This document shows, piece by piece, positions 33,741-43,600 of a stretch of DNA of 64,000 nt. Position numbers and translations under genes: made by a program. Numbering within the stretch: position 1 is the stretch's first letter; every line of letters begins with the position of its first letter. The stretch covers positions 38,060,901 through 38,124,900 of the forward strand of contig JAQMRL010000004.1 of NCBI GenBank assembly GCA_035578175.1. The letters are read 5' to 3'. This DNA is from Catonia carolina. Taxonomy: Eukaryota; Arthropoda; Insecta; Hemiptera; Achilidae. The notes beneath the pieces are model-generated. The model made no database searches and was not told where the DNA came from. It saw only the letters and a program-made list of their open reading frames with translations.

Positions 33741-34849
33741 AAAAACATTGCAATGTAACTTGTCAAGCCTTTCTAATTTCATAAAAAGAAAAAATCATTT
33801 CATAATTATATATATATAAATATATAAAAAATCATCTATCATTGAAAAATTTTGGCACCACATTCCTTGTAAAATTTCACACCGAAATCGGTCACTGGAT
33901 CGATTCTCATTAACGTCACATTCCCGCCCTTCCTCATTCATTCCATCGTATTTACTAAATGATTTAAAAAAAATTTACAGTTGTAAATAAAAATAAAGTT
34001 GAAACCAAAAAAAATTTAATAATATGAAAAATTACTGAAGATGTGGATTCTATGTACGAAAGCGCTATTATTGGTAAGTGTTTACTGGTTACCGTATTAC
34101 TGGTGATTCAAAGAAATTAATATACTCGTATATTTTGATTATTTTATATATGTCTCCCATGTTAATGTTCAGTAAAGATAATTATATTTTAACGTTTAAT
34201 TCAAATTCTTTCGGAATCTGGTTTCATTAAATGATAAGGAAATTTTATTTAAAACACTAATAATTAAGAATCTAATAAACCACAACAAATTTTTACTCCT
34301 ATAACTACAGGTAAATAACAACTTAATTACTTAGGCTAAATTTATTACAAAATTTATTACAAAATATTATTTAAAATTTAAACTGAAGGAAAAATAGCCA
34401 TGTACGATAATTAATTAATTGATTAATCTTACCTACAAAACGAATTATAGTAGGCTATCTAATCTGATGAATGCGAAGAACTGCTTCTTCGTAAATGTGA
34501 TGCTATGAACTGGTTTTACAAACTAACCAAACGCACTGATTCCATTTAAAATCCCAGTTAAAACTAAAGTAGACTGCACCAAGTTAACGGTTTCATATAA
34601 AGATCTAAAGACGATCGTAGTCCTTTTGAGAAAGATGAGATTATCTAAATAAGTAAAGGACAAAAGCAAATACTAAAACTTTCTACTCAATGGACTGGAT
34701 AAATTTAAATCATAATAAAATGTAAAATGTAGTTGTTAGAAAACAACTAGATATTAACTATTGGAAGTCGACAACTACAAAGGGCAGTACTTGGTGCATA
34801 TTAAAAGGATAAATCTGGACCCAATTCTGAAGGTGATTGAGGGATACAA
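33741..34849. other. AT-rich stretch, nothing recognised
   Basis: No gene or repeat boundary recognised. A GTAAGTG donor-like site at 34074 follows a short open segment but has no supporting acceptor. Confidence 0.4.
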
Positions 34850-35092
34850 CCAGAGGAGCACTAATCAGAGTTATCTCCTCTGAAAGTTTTGAATTTCATT
34901 ATACAGCCAGACCCTGTGGTAAATAAAGTGAAGGTATCATTTGCAAAGTGGACAATATGTGCTTTGCAGAGGACCTGGCATACTTTTCAACTTGGTGACG
35001 AAGGCAATGGTAAACCACCTCACCACTCGTTTTACTTAGTAAAACCTGTACAGATTCAAGCCAGCGTTTTAACTGACGACCTAAACAACAAC
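34850..35092 (-). repeat. Family A repeat, truncated inverted copy
   Basis: A minus-strand partial copy: from the AAGTTTTGAATTTCATTATA, CAGCCAGACCCTGTGG block back to GACCTAAACAACAA at 35092. It lies head-to-head with the + copy starting at 35228, 135 bp away. The two overlapping open frames 34889-35134 (+) and 34899-35123 (-) are only this repeat. Confidence 0.7.
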
Positions 35093-35227
35093 CTGAGGGA
35101 AAAAATGAGCTTTGGAAGGCCAATAAAAAGATGAAAGGACGCTAAAAAATAAAAAGATGATCTTGGAAGTTGGATGTAATACTTGCTGAAGTAACACACT
35201 GAAGCCGTATGCTTAATGCTTAACGAT

Positions 35228-35622
35228 GTTGTTGTTTAGGTCATCAGCCGAAAGGCTGGTTTGAACCTCTAGAGGTTTTACTAAGTAAAACGAGGAGTAA
35301 GGTGGTTTACCTTGCCTTCCTCACTGAGTGAAAAAATTACGCTTATCAGCATGCCGGGCCCTCTAAAAAGCACATATTTTCCACTCTGCAAATGACACAT
35401 TCACTTCATTCACCACAGGGTCTGGCTGTATAATGAAACTCATTACTTTCAGAGAAAACAACTCTGATTAGTGTCTTTTGCACCTCTACCTCTTCTGTTC
35501 TTAAATGATTCAGTCATTTCATTGGCTGACCATGTGATAAAAAACAGAACTATTTATTTTAGCCCTGCAAGGAACAGATTGAGTGGAAATTAATTGACAC
35601 TCCACCGGTCTGTTATGGCCAC
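35228..35622 (+). repeat. Family A dispersed repeat, copy 3
   Basis: A full-length ~395-bp copy: TTGTTGTTTAGGTCATCAGC at the start, AACCTCTAGAGGTTTTACTA, CTTATCAGCATGCCGGGC, GTCTGGCTGTATAATGAAAC, GAACAGATTGAGTG, and GTCTGTTATGGCCA at the end. Confidence 0.75.
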
Positions 35623-37483
35623 AATAAAAATAAAAATCAGATTAGAATAAAAATCAGTTTCCTCTCTTTTCATATAAAATACAAATGAGAGTTGTAAATT
35701 GGGTTTTATATCCGATTAACTCAAACTATTCTTATTTAACCCCTCCTTACCGAAAAATCATTCATTTCTTTAATACCACAAAATTACTTTGTTTAATTTA
35801 TTAAAAAAGTTGTCGCTTGAAGTTTACCTTTGTTAAAAAAAATAACTTTCTATAAATTATTCTCCATAAGAAGTTAATAAAAATTTCAACAACTTTTAAC
35901 GCTAACTTCTCTGTACTTTGTTTAAGTTACTTTTATGTAGTTTACACGTGCCTAAAATAAATTTATGTTGTAATTTTCAATTATATATTTTACCTGTTGT
36001 AAGAATATAATTTAAACGTTCAAAGGTAGGTAATTTTAATTAAAACGCTTTTAAAATTTATGAACATTATAATTTTATGTAGTTCAAAAAGAATGATGCC
36101 AATTTTTCATGGTAAAAGTAGTTTAGTACATCTAATTATGATAAAAATATGATAGTATAAATATAAAAAAAACGATCTTTAACCGGAAATTTGCAAAAAT
36201 ACTAATTTTTGTTTTACTATAATCTAATAAATGAAAAGTCTATAAAAAAAGACCTATGTGTCTTATAAAGAATTGAATCTTTACAAGTTTATGAAAAACA
36301 GTTGTGTTTAATTATCAATGGTTTTTCTCAATCGTCGTATTGCTTTGGTAGGATGTAAATAACATTAACGCCCTAAATCGACGTGTACATTTAATTAAGC
36401 AATACATTAATGGTTATTAAGCTACACAGGAGTTCCATTATGACGGTAATTATCCAGGAGATTAGTTAACAATTCGGTAACAAATATTAACTAAGCAAAT
36501 AATACTAAAACTTTCGGAATAAACTCCTGAACAAAGAAAAGTATATAACACGAATCTATTATATAAATAACTATTTTAACAATGAGCAACATGGAATTAT
36601 GTTAACACGTTCTAAGTTATTTCTAAAATAAAAATTGAAAAACATATAAAAATGTACACATTTTAAAAGATTTTTGTTTGAGTTTAGTTGGACCGGTAAA
36701 AATTAAATCTTACAGTTCATATTCTTCTTTTACAAATAACATAATTAAAAATTTTAGTGGTGTTTGAACCGGGTCGAAAAAAGTGTCTTGCATCAGCTCA
36801 TAAACGATTTAAAAAATAAACTAATTAATACTATATTTGAAACAGTCATTTCAGAAAGCCTATAAGTCAAAATTTTACATTTTTCCTTTAGTGCATCTGA
36901 GAACTAATTGAATGTAAACACACCATCCCTACAAAAATCACATAAGTCTAGCTTTTTTTAAGTAATATATAACTTTAAGAAAAAGGATATCCTTAAGGAT
37001 ATAAAGTGTTTCCTTCTAATTAAAAAATAAAAGTGGATGTTCCTTTGAAGCTCAAGCTCTATTTTGTAGTGGAAGAGGCCATACAAAGATTCTAAGCAAA
37101 AAAAAATTTTAAGGTGTATAATTAGTACCGTTTATGGCAACGATCAACATTTTTCTTTCTTAAAGTTAAGAATTTCAATTTTTATTATTGCAGGAAGCTA
37201 TTTTGTCATAATGTAAACTACGTAGTAAAATAAATAAATGGATACTATTTATTGTACAGCACAATTTTCTTCTGGACTAAAAACGCATTTCACAGAAAAC
37301 AACGTAAGTGAACATTTTACTCCAATTTATTTCAGAAACACCTTAAGTCTAAATTTTCAATTTTTGTTAAACAAGTTACTTGTCTTTAAAAAATGATATT
37401 TTATATTAAAGGGACAGCCCTCTGAACTGTTTGTATTTTTCAATATTTTTTAAATTGAAACATATGACGTTTACTCTTTGACG
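35623..37483. other. AT-rich stretch, nothing recognised
   Basis: About 1.9 kb without a recognisable gene, RNA or repeat family. Confidence 0.45.
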
Positions 37484-37823
37484 ACAAAAACTGCCCAACC
37501 GTTTACATTAATAATATTCCGCTGCCTCACACTACTCAAACACGCTATTTTGGCTTACACTTGGACAGAAAACTTACATGGAACACACATGTTACACACA
37601 CATACCACGAGCTCAAAACACGCTTCTATCAACTGAAACGCTTACTCTATAGACGTTCTAAATTAAACATGTCACACAAATTAAAAATCTACAAGACAGT
37701 CTTAAAACCAATCTGGACCTATGGAGTTCAACTTTTGGGATTTGCTAAACCTTCACACACGGAACGTATACAGGCGATTCAAAAAAAGATTCTACGAACG
37801 ATAACGCAATGCCCCTTTACATG
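37484..37823 (+). pseudogene. Jockey-like LINE reverse-transcriptase C-terminal fragment
   Basis: The frame from about 37493 to 37823 reads NCPTVYINNIPLPHTTQTRY, FGLHLDRKLTWNTHV, then MSHKLKIYKTVLKPIWTYGV, QLLGFAKPSHTERIQAIQKK and ILRTITQCPFT before a stop. It is the same RT-thumb/connection region as at 33215, but from a different and less decayed family. The 5' part, including the catalytic YADD, is missing. The sequence stops 18 bp before the old solo LTR, whose insertion point lies just past the LINE. Confidence 0.8.
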
Positions 37824-37841
37824 ATACATTTTTGTATATAT

Positions 37842-38437
37842 TGTGACACTTATTGCTAAGGTCCGTTTCGGGATCTAGGTTATTAAATAATTAATACACT
37901 AAATTTTACAATTACAAAGATTTATTACACTAAAAGATTACAAAATAAATAATTCAACTAATTATAATTAAGAAATACAATAAATGATTTAATGATTCAC
38001 TTAAAATAAATAACAAACAATAAATAACTTAATAACTTACTTAGCCTACTTACAATCACTTTTATAGATTACACTAACATACAACACAAACTGAATTCAC
38101 AAAACTACACATTAACTTTACAATACACACACAACAAAGAGACGGTATAACAATCTTACTCGGATACAATACTCGGATGTGTAACCTGTAATACACACCC
38201 CAATAATCTCTCGGCAAAGATCACACGAATACTGACTGGACCGCCGCCCGGGGCCTCCTTTTATTATCATTTACAAAGATCGTTCCAGAACAAAGTAGAG
38301 AAATCTACTCAAGTACAAAAATAACTCTTTATTAATGAATGCTAGAAAAATTCCTTTGTTAACAAGTCAACTATTGTAAATAGAAACGTAAACAACCTCA
38401 TAAACAACTTCATAAAAATAGCTGTACACAATAGTAT
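37842..38437 (-). repeat. Older solo LTR (inverted), left part
   Basis: Starts TGTGACACTTATTGCTAAGG, TCCGTTTCGGGATCTAGG, the exact reverse complement of the end of the young gypsy LTR, and then follows it with many substitutions (AACAATCTTACTCGGATACA, CACGAATACTGACTGG, CGATCTTTGTAAATG order). It is cut at 38437 by the young element and continues at 44996-45176. Flanked on the left by ATAT (37838-37841), matched by ATAT at 45177-45180. There is no internal retrotransposon sequence, so it is a solo LTR made by LTR-LTR recombination before the second insertion. Confidence 0.9.
38434..38437. repeat. Target site duplication GTAT (left) of the gypsy element
   Basis: GTAT directly before the 5' LTR. 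The matching copy directly follows the 3' LTR at 44992-44995. Both lie in old solo LTR sequence. Confidence 0.9.
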
Positions 38438-38811
38438 TGTAACAGGAACGAAGGAGAGACGAGAACACACATGAATGTTCCAGAAATTCTATTCATAAAA
38501 ATACTTAATAAATAATAATAGTACATTTACTATTGATAATAGTAACAAGAGGGAGTAATAAAGACAGAAATAACAATACACAATAGATCAGTTTTGTAAA
38601 TGACAGATTGTAACCATAAAAGTGTCTATTCATTCATAAGGGTATTGTGTGTTATAAAAAGGGTATTTTTATAAAGTTGTTTACGTTTTCTATTTACAAT
38701 AGTTGACCTATTAACAAAAGGGATTTTTCTAGCATTCATTAATAAAGAGTTATTATTGTTGTACTTGAGTAGATTTCTCTAAATTGTTCTGGAACGGTCC
38801 TTGTGAGTAGG

Positions 38812-38845
38812 TATAAAAAGAGACCCGCCCCGAGGCGGTCAGTCA
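38812..38845 (+). promoter_or_regulatory. LTR core promoter: TATA box and initiator
   Basis: TATAAAAAG at 38812-38820 is followed about 27 bp downstream by TCAGTCAGT (from 38839), the spacing and sequence expected of an arthropod TATA/Inr promoter (Inr consensus TCAGT). Transcription would start at about 38840, placing R/U5 in the leader of the RNA. The same site is at 44554 in the 3' LTR. Confidence 0.7.
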
Positions 38846-38917
38846 GTAGTCGTGTGATCTTTGCCGAACAGTGACGGGTGTGTATTTGCAGGCTATACAT
38901 CCGAGTATCGTATCCGT

Positions 38918-38948
38918 GCAAGATTGTTATACGGTGTAACAATCTTGC
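38918..38948 (+). other. Perfect 12-bp hairpin in the LTR leader region
   Basis: GCAAGATTGTTA and TAACAATCTTGC are exact complements around the 7-nt loop TACGGTG. It lies downstream of the predicted start and would fold at the 5' end of the genomic RNA. The old solo LTR lacks the right arm, so the hairpin is a property of the younger subfamily. Confidence 0.75.
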
Positions 38949-39163
38949 AATTTCTTTGTGTTTGTGTATTGTAGAGTTGTTAATGTGTAATTGTGTGAAT
39001 TCCGTTTGTGTTGTATGTTAGTGTAATTGATAAAAGTGATTGTAAGTAGACTAAGTAAGTTGTAAGTTATTTATTGTTTATCTAGCTTAAGTGAATCATT
39101 AAATAATTTATCGTGTTATTTAATTATAATTAGTTTAATCATTATTTTGTAATCTTTTAGCCT

Positions 39164-39169
39164 AATAAA
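39164..39169 (+). terminator. LTR polyadenylation signal AATAAA
   Basis: CCTAATAAATATTTG lies about 85 bp before the LTR end. In the 3' LTR the equivalent is at 44906-44911. Confidence 0.6.
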
Positions 39170-39250
39170 TATTTGTAATTTGTAAACTTTAGCGTATTAA
39201 TTATTTAATAACCTAGATCCCGAAACGGACCTTAGCAATAAGTGTCACAT

Positions 39251-39268
39251 TGGTGTCAGAAGTGCGGG
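39251..39268 (+). other. Minus-strand primer binding site
   Basis: TGGTGTCAGAAGTGCGGGAT begins one base after the LTR. TGG pairs with the CCA of a tRNA 3' end. The complement (CACTTCTGACACCA) resembles the 3' end of a tRNA-Leu acceptor; the tRNA identity is an inference from memory. Confidence 0.75.
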
Positions 39269-39435
39269 ATCTAGTGTTTTTTTGAAATAATTGTTAGTTA
39301 AAGTTCATTTCAGTAAAGTTTCATAAATAATCGTTATATTTTTTTTGTAATAGTTTTATTTTGCTTTATATAATTAATTTTGTATCTGTACAAGTTGCTA
39401 ATTTCTTTTGTAAGTAATTGTAAATTGCTTTTAAA

Positions 39436-40596
39436 ATGGCGAGTTCTGTAGACTTGACCGTATTAATGGAAATGTTAAATGAAATTAAGGCAAGTAATGA
39501 AAAAACCAATAATAACGTACAGGCAATTAAATCTGGTAATGAGGAAATTAATGATAAAATACAGGCGATTCAGTCAAGTAATGATGAGATAAAAACAGAA
39601 TTAAAAGTAGAGTTAGGAAAAATTAGAGATAATGTTGATAGTTTAAATAATAGGGTAGATTCAGTAGAGTTTAAGTTAGAAGAAAATGTTAAGGAAGTTA
39701 GAAATAGTGTTGTAAAATTTGTAGAGACTAGGTTAAAAGAAAATAATGAATTAATGGACACTAGATTAGAAGAAATAGATAAGGCTATAGATATTAGGTT
39801 TAAGGACATTGTTAAAACAGTGAAATCAAGTGAACATCGCGGCCCGGTAATTCACGCCGACAGTACATCGTCCGGGCGCGGAATTAGTGTGAAAGCGCCG
39901 AAATTTGACGGAAGTTCTTCGTGGCAAGTCTTTCGACGACAGTTCGAGGCAGCGGCCGACTTCAACACATGGTCACCGGCAGAGAAAACAACGGTACTGA
40001 TGACTTCGCTACAGGGCCAGGCAGCGGGAGTTCTACGCGCTGTACCGGCGACTGCAGGGTACGAAGAAATCGTCGCAGCACTAGAAGGGCGATACGGCGA
40101 GCATAACTTGGCGGCCATCTACAAGTGTGAGTTACGCGGACGAAGACAGAAGCCGGGCGAAACCTTGCAAGAATTCGCCCTGGATATTGAACAACTCGCG
40201 CAGAAGGCTTTTCCAGAACAGCCTGTCGGGTTTATCCAGGAAGAAGCGGCGCAGTGTTTCGGCAATGGGGTTCGAGACGCCGAAATGAAGAAACACCTTA
40301 TTCTACAGGGCCATAAGACACTCAGTGAGGCTCTCACTCAGGCCCTGGGTATAGAAGCTGTCACCGCATCTACAGATACACCAGCAAAAGTACGGAGGGT
40401 GACTGCCGACGAATACAACGGCTCAAATAGATTTGAAGCCCGGCCTAACCGAAGCACACCGAGTCAAAACCATCGACGGACACCGACCAGCGAAAAGCAG
40501 CTGTGCTGGCAATGTGGAAAGCCAGGCCACTTTAGAAGGAACTGCGGAGAGAATAAGCCGACATCCGACCAGGGAAACGACGAAACGCCGGCGTAA
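39436..40596 (+). CDS. gag: Gag polyprotein of the gypsy element
   Basis: 386 codons, intact. The start is the first ATG after the leader, in a good context (AAAATGG). Residues 1 to about 125 are a long Asn/Glu/Lys-rich coiled coil with a repeated NxxIQAIxSxNxEI pattern, probably for Gag-Gag assembly. Residues about 150-335 form a capsid-like region beginning VKAPKFDGSSSWQVFRRQFE and containing KPGETLQEFALDIEQLAQKA. Residues 357-370 are a CCHC zinc knuckle, CWQCGKPGHFRRNC, for RNA binding. It makes the virus-like particle that packages the element RNA. The C-terminus overlaps the pol frame, and the GGGAAAC site at 40572-40578 lies six codons before the stop. Codon use shifts from AT-rich in the coiled coil to GC-rich after about residue 133 (39840), as though the N-terminal third has a separate origin. 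Confidence 0.93.
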   Translation: MASSVDLTVLMEMLNEIKASNEKTNNNVQAIKSGNEEINDKIQAIQSSNDEIKTELKVELGKIRDNVDSLNNRVDSVEFKLEENVKEVRNSVVKFVETRLKENNELMDTRLEEIDKAIDIRFKDIVKTVKSSEHRGPVIHADSTSSGRGISVKAPKFDGSSSWQVFRRQFEAAADFNTWSPAEKTTVLMTSLQGQAAGVLRAVPATAGYEEIVAALEGRYGEHNLAAIYKCELRGRRQKPGETLQEFALDIEQLAQKAFPEQPVGFIQEEAAQCFGNGVRDAEMKKHLILQGHKTLSEALTQALGIEAVTASTDTPAKVRRVTADEYNGSNRFEARPNRSTPSQNHRRTPTSEKQLCWQCGKPGHFRRNCGENKPTSDQGNDETPA

Positions 40597-40613
40597 AGAG
40601 GGGACCGCCGGCG
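40572..40613 (+). promoter_or_regulatory. Programmed -1 ribosomal frameshift signal (gag-pol)
   Basis: In the gag frame the bases read CAG GGA AAC, giving the heptamer G GGA AAC, a classic X XXY YYZ slippery site. After a 7-nt spacer, CGCCGGCG (40586-40593) can pair with CGCCGGCG (40606-40613) around the 12-nt loop TAAAGAGGGGAC, which begins with the gag stop codon. Slipping one base back moves the ribosome into the pol frame, open from 40557 to 44168. Spacer length and stem position match known retroviral and retrotransposon frameshift sites. The stem pairing is by eye; a pseudoknot was not tested. Confidence 0.85.
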
Positions 40614-43600
40614 CCGAAGATCTCTTCCCCTCCAGCCATCTTCAGTCTAGCCACCGTACGAGGAGGGTCAGACAGCCTCATCGCCGACGGATTATTAAAT
40701 AACAGGCCATGCTCTATTACCGTAGACACGGGGGCCTCTATTTCAGTAATTCGGCCGGACAAGGCGACCCGCTGCAAGAGAAGGAAAGTAAACCAGAAGT
40801 ACGCCGTGCAGACCGCTTCGGGCAGCACACGGCCTATTAAGGACGAAGCCTTAGTTAATATAACACTCGGGTGTTACAAACTACAAGCCTGGGTGTTTGT
40901 CGCCGACATCGTGGACGAATTCATATTAGGGCTTGACATACTGAGATCGCACGACGCTGCAGTAGATATCGGACGCCACTTGCTGAAGATGGGGCGGTGT
41001 GAAGTAGCGTTATGGAGTCCTCGCCTCAAGCCCAGCAATGCTGAAGTTCTACTAAAGGCGGACGAAGTGATACCTGCCCGATGCGAGAAGATTGTAACGG
41101 CCACACTGTCGAATAATCTGGGCACCAACAGCGGCGTTACGGAAGCTGGTGAAATCACCGGAAAGGAAGGAGTGATCATCGGGCGAGCTGTAGTACCGAA
41201 CAGCAAGACGATCTCCGTCCGGGTAGCGAATTTGGATTCCTCAGATAAGGTACTACCGAAGGGAACTGTTCTTGGTAACTGCGAACCAGTAACTTGGACA
41301 TCTGAACCGCCAAGAGCACTAAATCAGGGAAGGCGTCGGAAGAACCCGGAACTACAGCAACTGACGGCGGCAGCCGGCGTGGAGCTCAGCGATAATACAC
41401 GGAAGGGACTTGACAACCTAATCAGGGACTTCCAAGACATATTCGCGACGGAAGAAGAAGGATACGGCCGTACTAATCAAGTGTACCATCGAATCGACAC
41501 TGGAGATGCTCAACCGATACGCCAGCCGCCGAGACGACTACCGCTAGCAAAACAGAGAGAGGTTGATAAGATGGTGGAAGACATGAGAAGGCAAGGCGTC
41601 ATCGAAGAGTCCGACAGCCCTTGGTCATCACCTGTAGTGTTAGTAAAGAAGAAGAACGGCGAGTTACGATTCTGCGTGGACTACAGGAAGTTAAATGATG
41701 TAACCAAGAAAGACTGTTTTCCTCTTCCTCGGATCGACGATACACTAGACACTCTTGAAGGAGCGAAATGGTTCTCTACACTCGACTTGAAAAGTGGATA
41801 CTGGCAGGTTGCGGTTCATCCAGAATACAAGGAGAAGACTGCGTTCTCGACTGGACGAGGCCTTTGGCAGTTCACAGTGATGCCGTTTGGACTATGCAAC
41901 GCGCCGGCCACTTTCGAGAGGTTGATGGAGTCAGTTCTACGAGGATTGACGTTTGAATCCTGCCTCGTCTATTTAGACGACATCATTGTGCTAGGACGCA
42001 CAGAAGAAGAACACCTGCAGAATCTAAGGAAAGTGTTCCAGTGGCTGCGAGGCGTCGGGTTGAAGTTAAATCCGAAGAAATGTAATCTGTTTCGGCGAGA
42101 AGTACAGTACCTGGGCCATATCGTATCAGCAGCAGGCGTCGCCGCAGACCCCGACAAACTGAAAGCCGTAAAGGAGTGGCCTACACCACAAAACAAGCAT
42201 GATGTTCGAAGTTTCCTAGGACTGTGCGCGTACTACCGCCGGTTTATTCAAGGCTTCTCCAACATTGCGAAGCCTTTGACACGCCTGACGGAGGACAAGA
42301 AGAACTATCAGTGGGGACGAGAAGAAGAAGAGTCTTTTAAGCGGCTGAAAGAAAAACTATGCTCCGCGCCAATCCTGAGCTACCCAAACTCAGAAGACCG
42401 TTTCATCGTCGACACGGATGCCAGCAACGTCGGAATCGGTGGTGTACTCTCTCAAGTCCAAGGAGGCGAAGAGAAGGTTATCGGCTATTTTAGCAGAACT
42501 CTGTCGCGACCGGAGAGAAACTACTGCGTGACGAGACGTGAGCTGTTAGCGGTCGTCAAGACGATTGAACACTTCCGGAAATATCTGTACGGGAGGGAGT
42601 TCACACTTCGGACCGATCATTCGGCACTGACATGGCTTCTGAACTTCAAGAACTTGGAAGGTCAAACCGCGCGCTGGGTCGAGCGTTTGCAGGAGTACAG
42701 CTACAAAGCCGAGCATCGCCCTGGGAAAAAACACTCTAACGCGGACACCTTGTCAAGAAGGCCGTGTGCTCAGGACTGTAAGCACTGCCAGAAAATCGAG
42801 CAGCGATGTGACGAGGCTGAGGTACGAATAATTACGACGGTGGCAGTAGATGGCTGGAGCGACGACGATCTTCGCGAGGAGCAGCGGCAGGACCCGGACA
42901 TAGGACCCCTGATCAACGAGAAGGAGTCAGGCCAACGACCATCATGGGAAGATATAAGCTTGAGAAGCCCGGAATATAAAAGCTACTGGGCGCAGTGGGA
43001 CTCATTCTCCGTAAGGGACGGCTTGCTGTATAGAGAGTGGCAGTCAGTGGATGGCAGTAAGCGCGTCCCGCAGCTAGTACTTCCACGCACAAAGACCAAG
43101 GACGTTATGTCAGAACTACACGGTGGCACTTCAGGCGGACACCTCGGCGTCAAGAAGACTATGGAGAAAATTCGTCAGCGCTACTACTGGCTCCACTTAC
43201 GAGACGACGTCGAGAATTTCTGCAAGTTGTGTGACACCTGTGCGGCTAGTCGAGGGCCCCGGACTCGAAGTAAAGGACAAATGTGGCAGTACAATGTGGG
43301 AGCTCCGTTCGAGCGCATCGCCATCGACATCGCTGGTCCGTTTCCCGTGATAGACGGCGGAAACAAGTATCTGTTAGTGACCATGGATTACTTCACTAAG
43401 TGGCCGGAGGTATACGCCATCCCAAACCAAGGGGCGGGTACTGTGGCGGAAGCCTTAGTGAACGAGCTGTTCTCCCGATTCGGAGTACCGAGAGAGCTAC
43501 ACAGTGATCAAGGGCGGAACTTCGAATCGCAGCTACTTCAAGAAGTACTGGAACGATTGGGCGTCCACAAGACAAGGACAACAGCATTACACCCGCAGTC

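Larger units (their letters stand above)
38438..39249 (+). repeat. 5' LTR of the gypsy element
   Basis: 812 bp with TG...CA ends. It contains a TATA box at 38812-38820, a GC hairpin CCGCC-CCGA-GGCGG at 38825-38838 directly before a TCAGTCAGT initiator-like site, a 12-bp perfect hairpin at 38918-38948, and an AATAAA signal at 39164-39169. Confidence 0.95.

Noticed and set aside
34041..34073. First exon with a signal-peptide-like MWILCTKALLL before a GTAAGTG donor
   Set aside because: Only 11 codons, another frame across it is equally open, and no downstream exon or upstream promoter was found.
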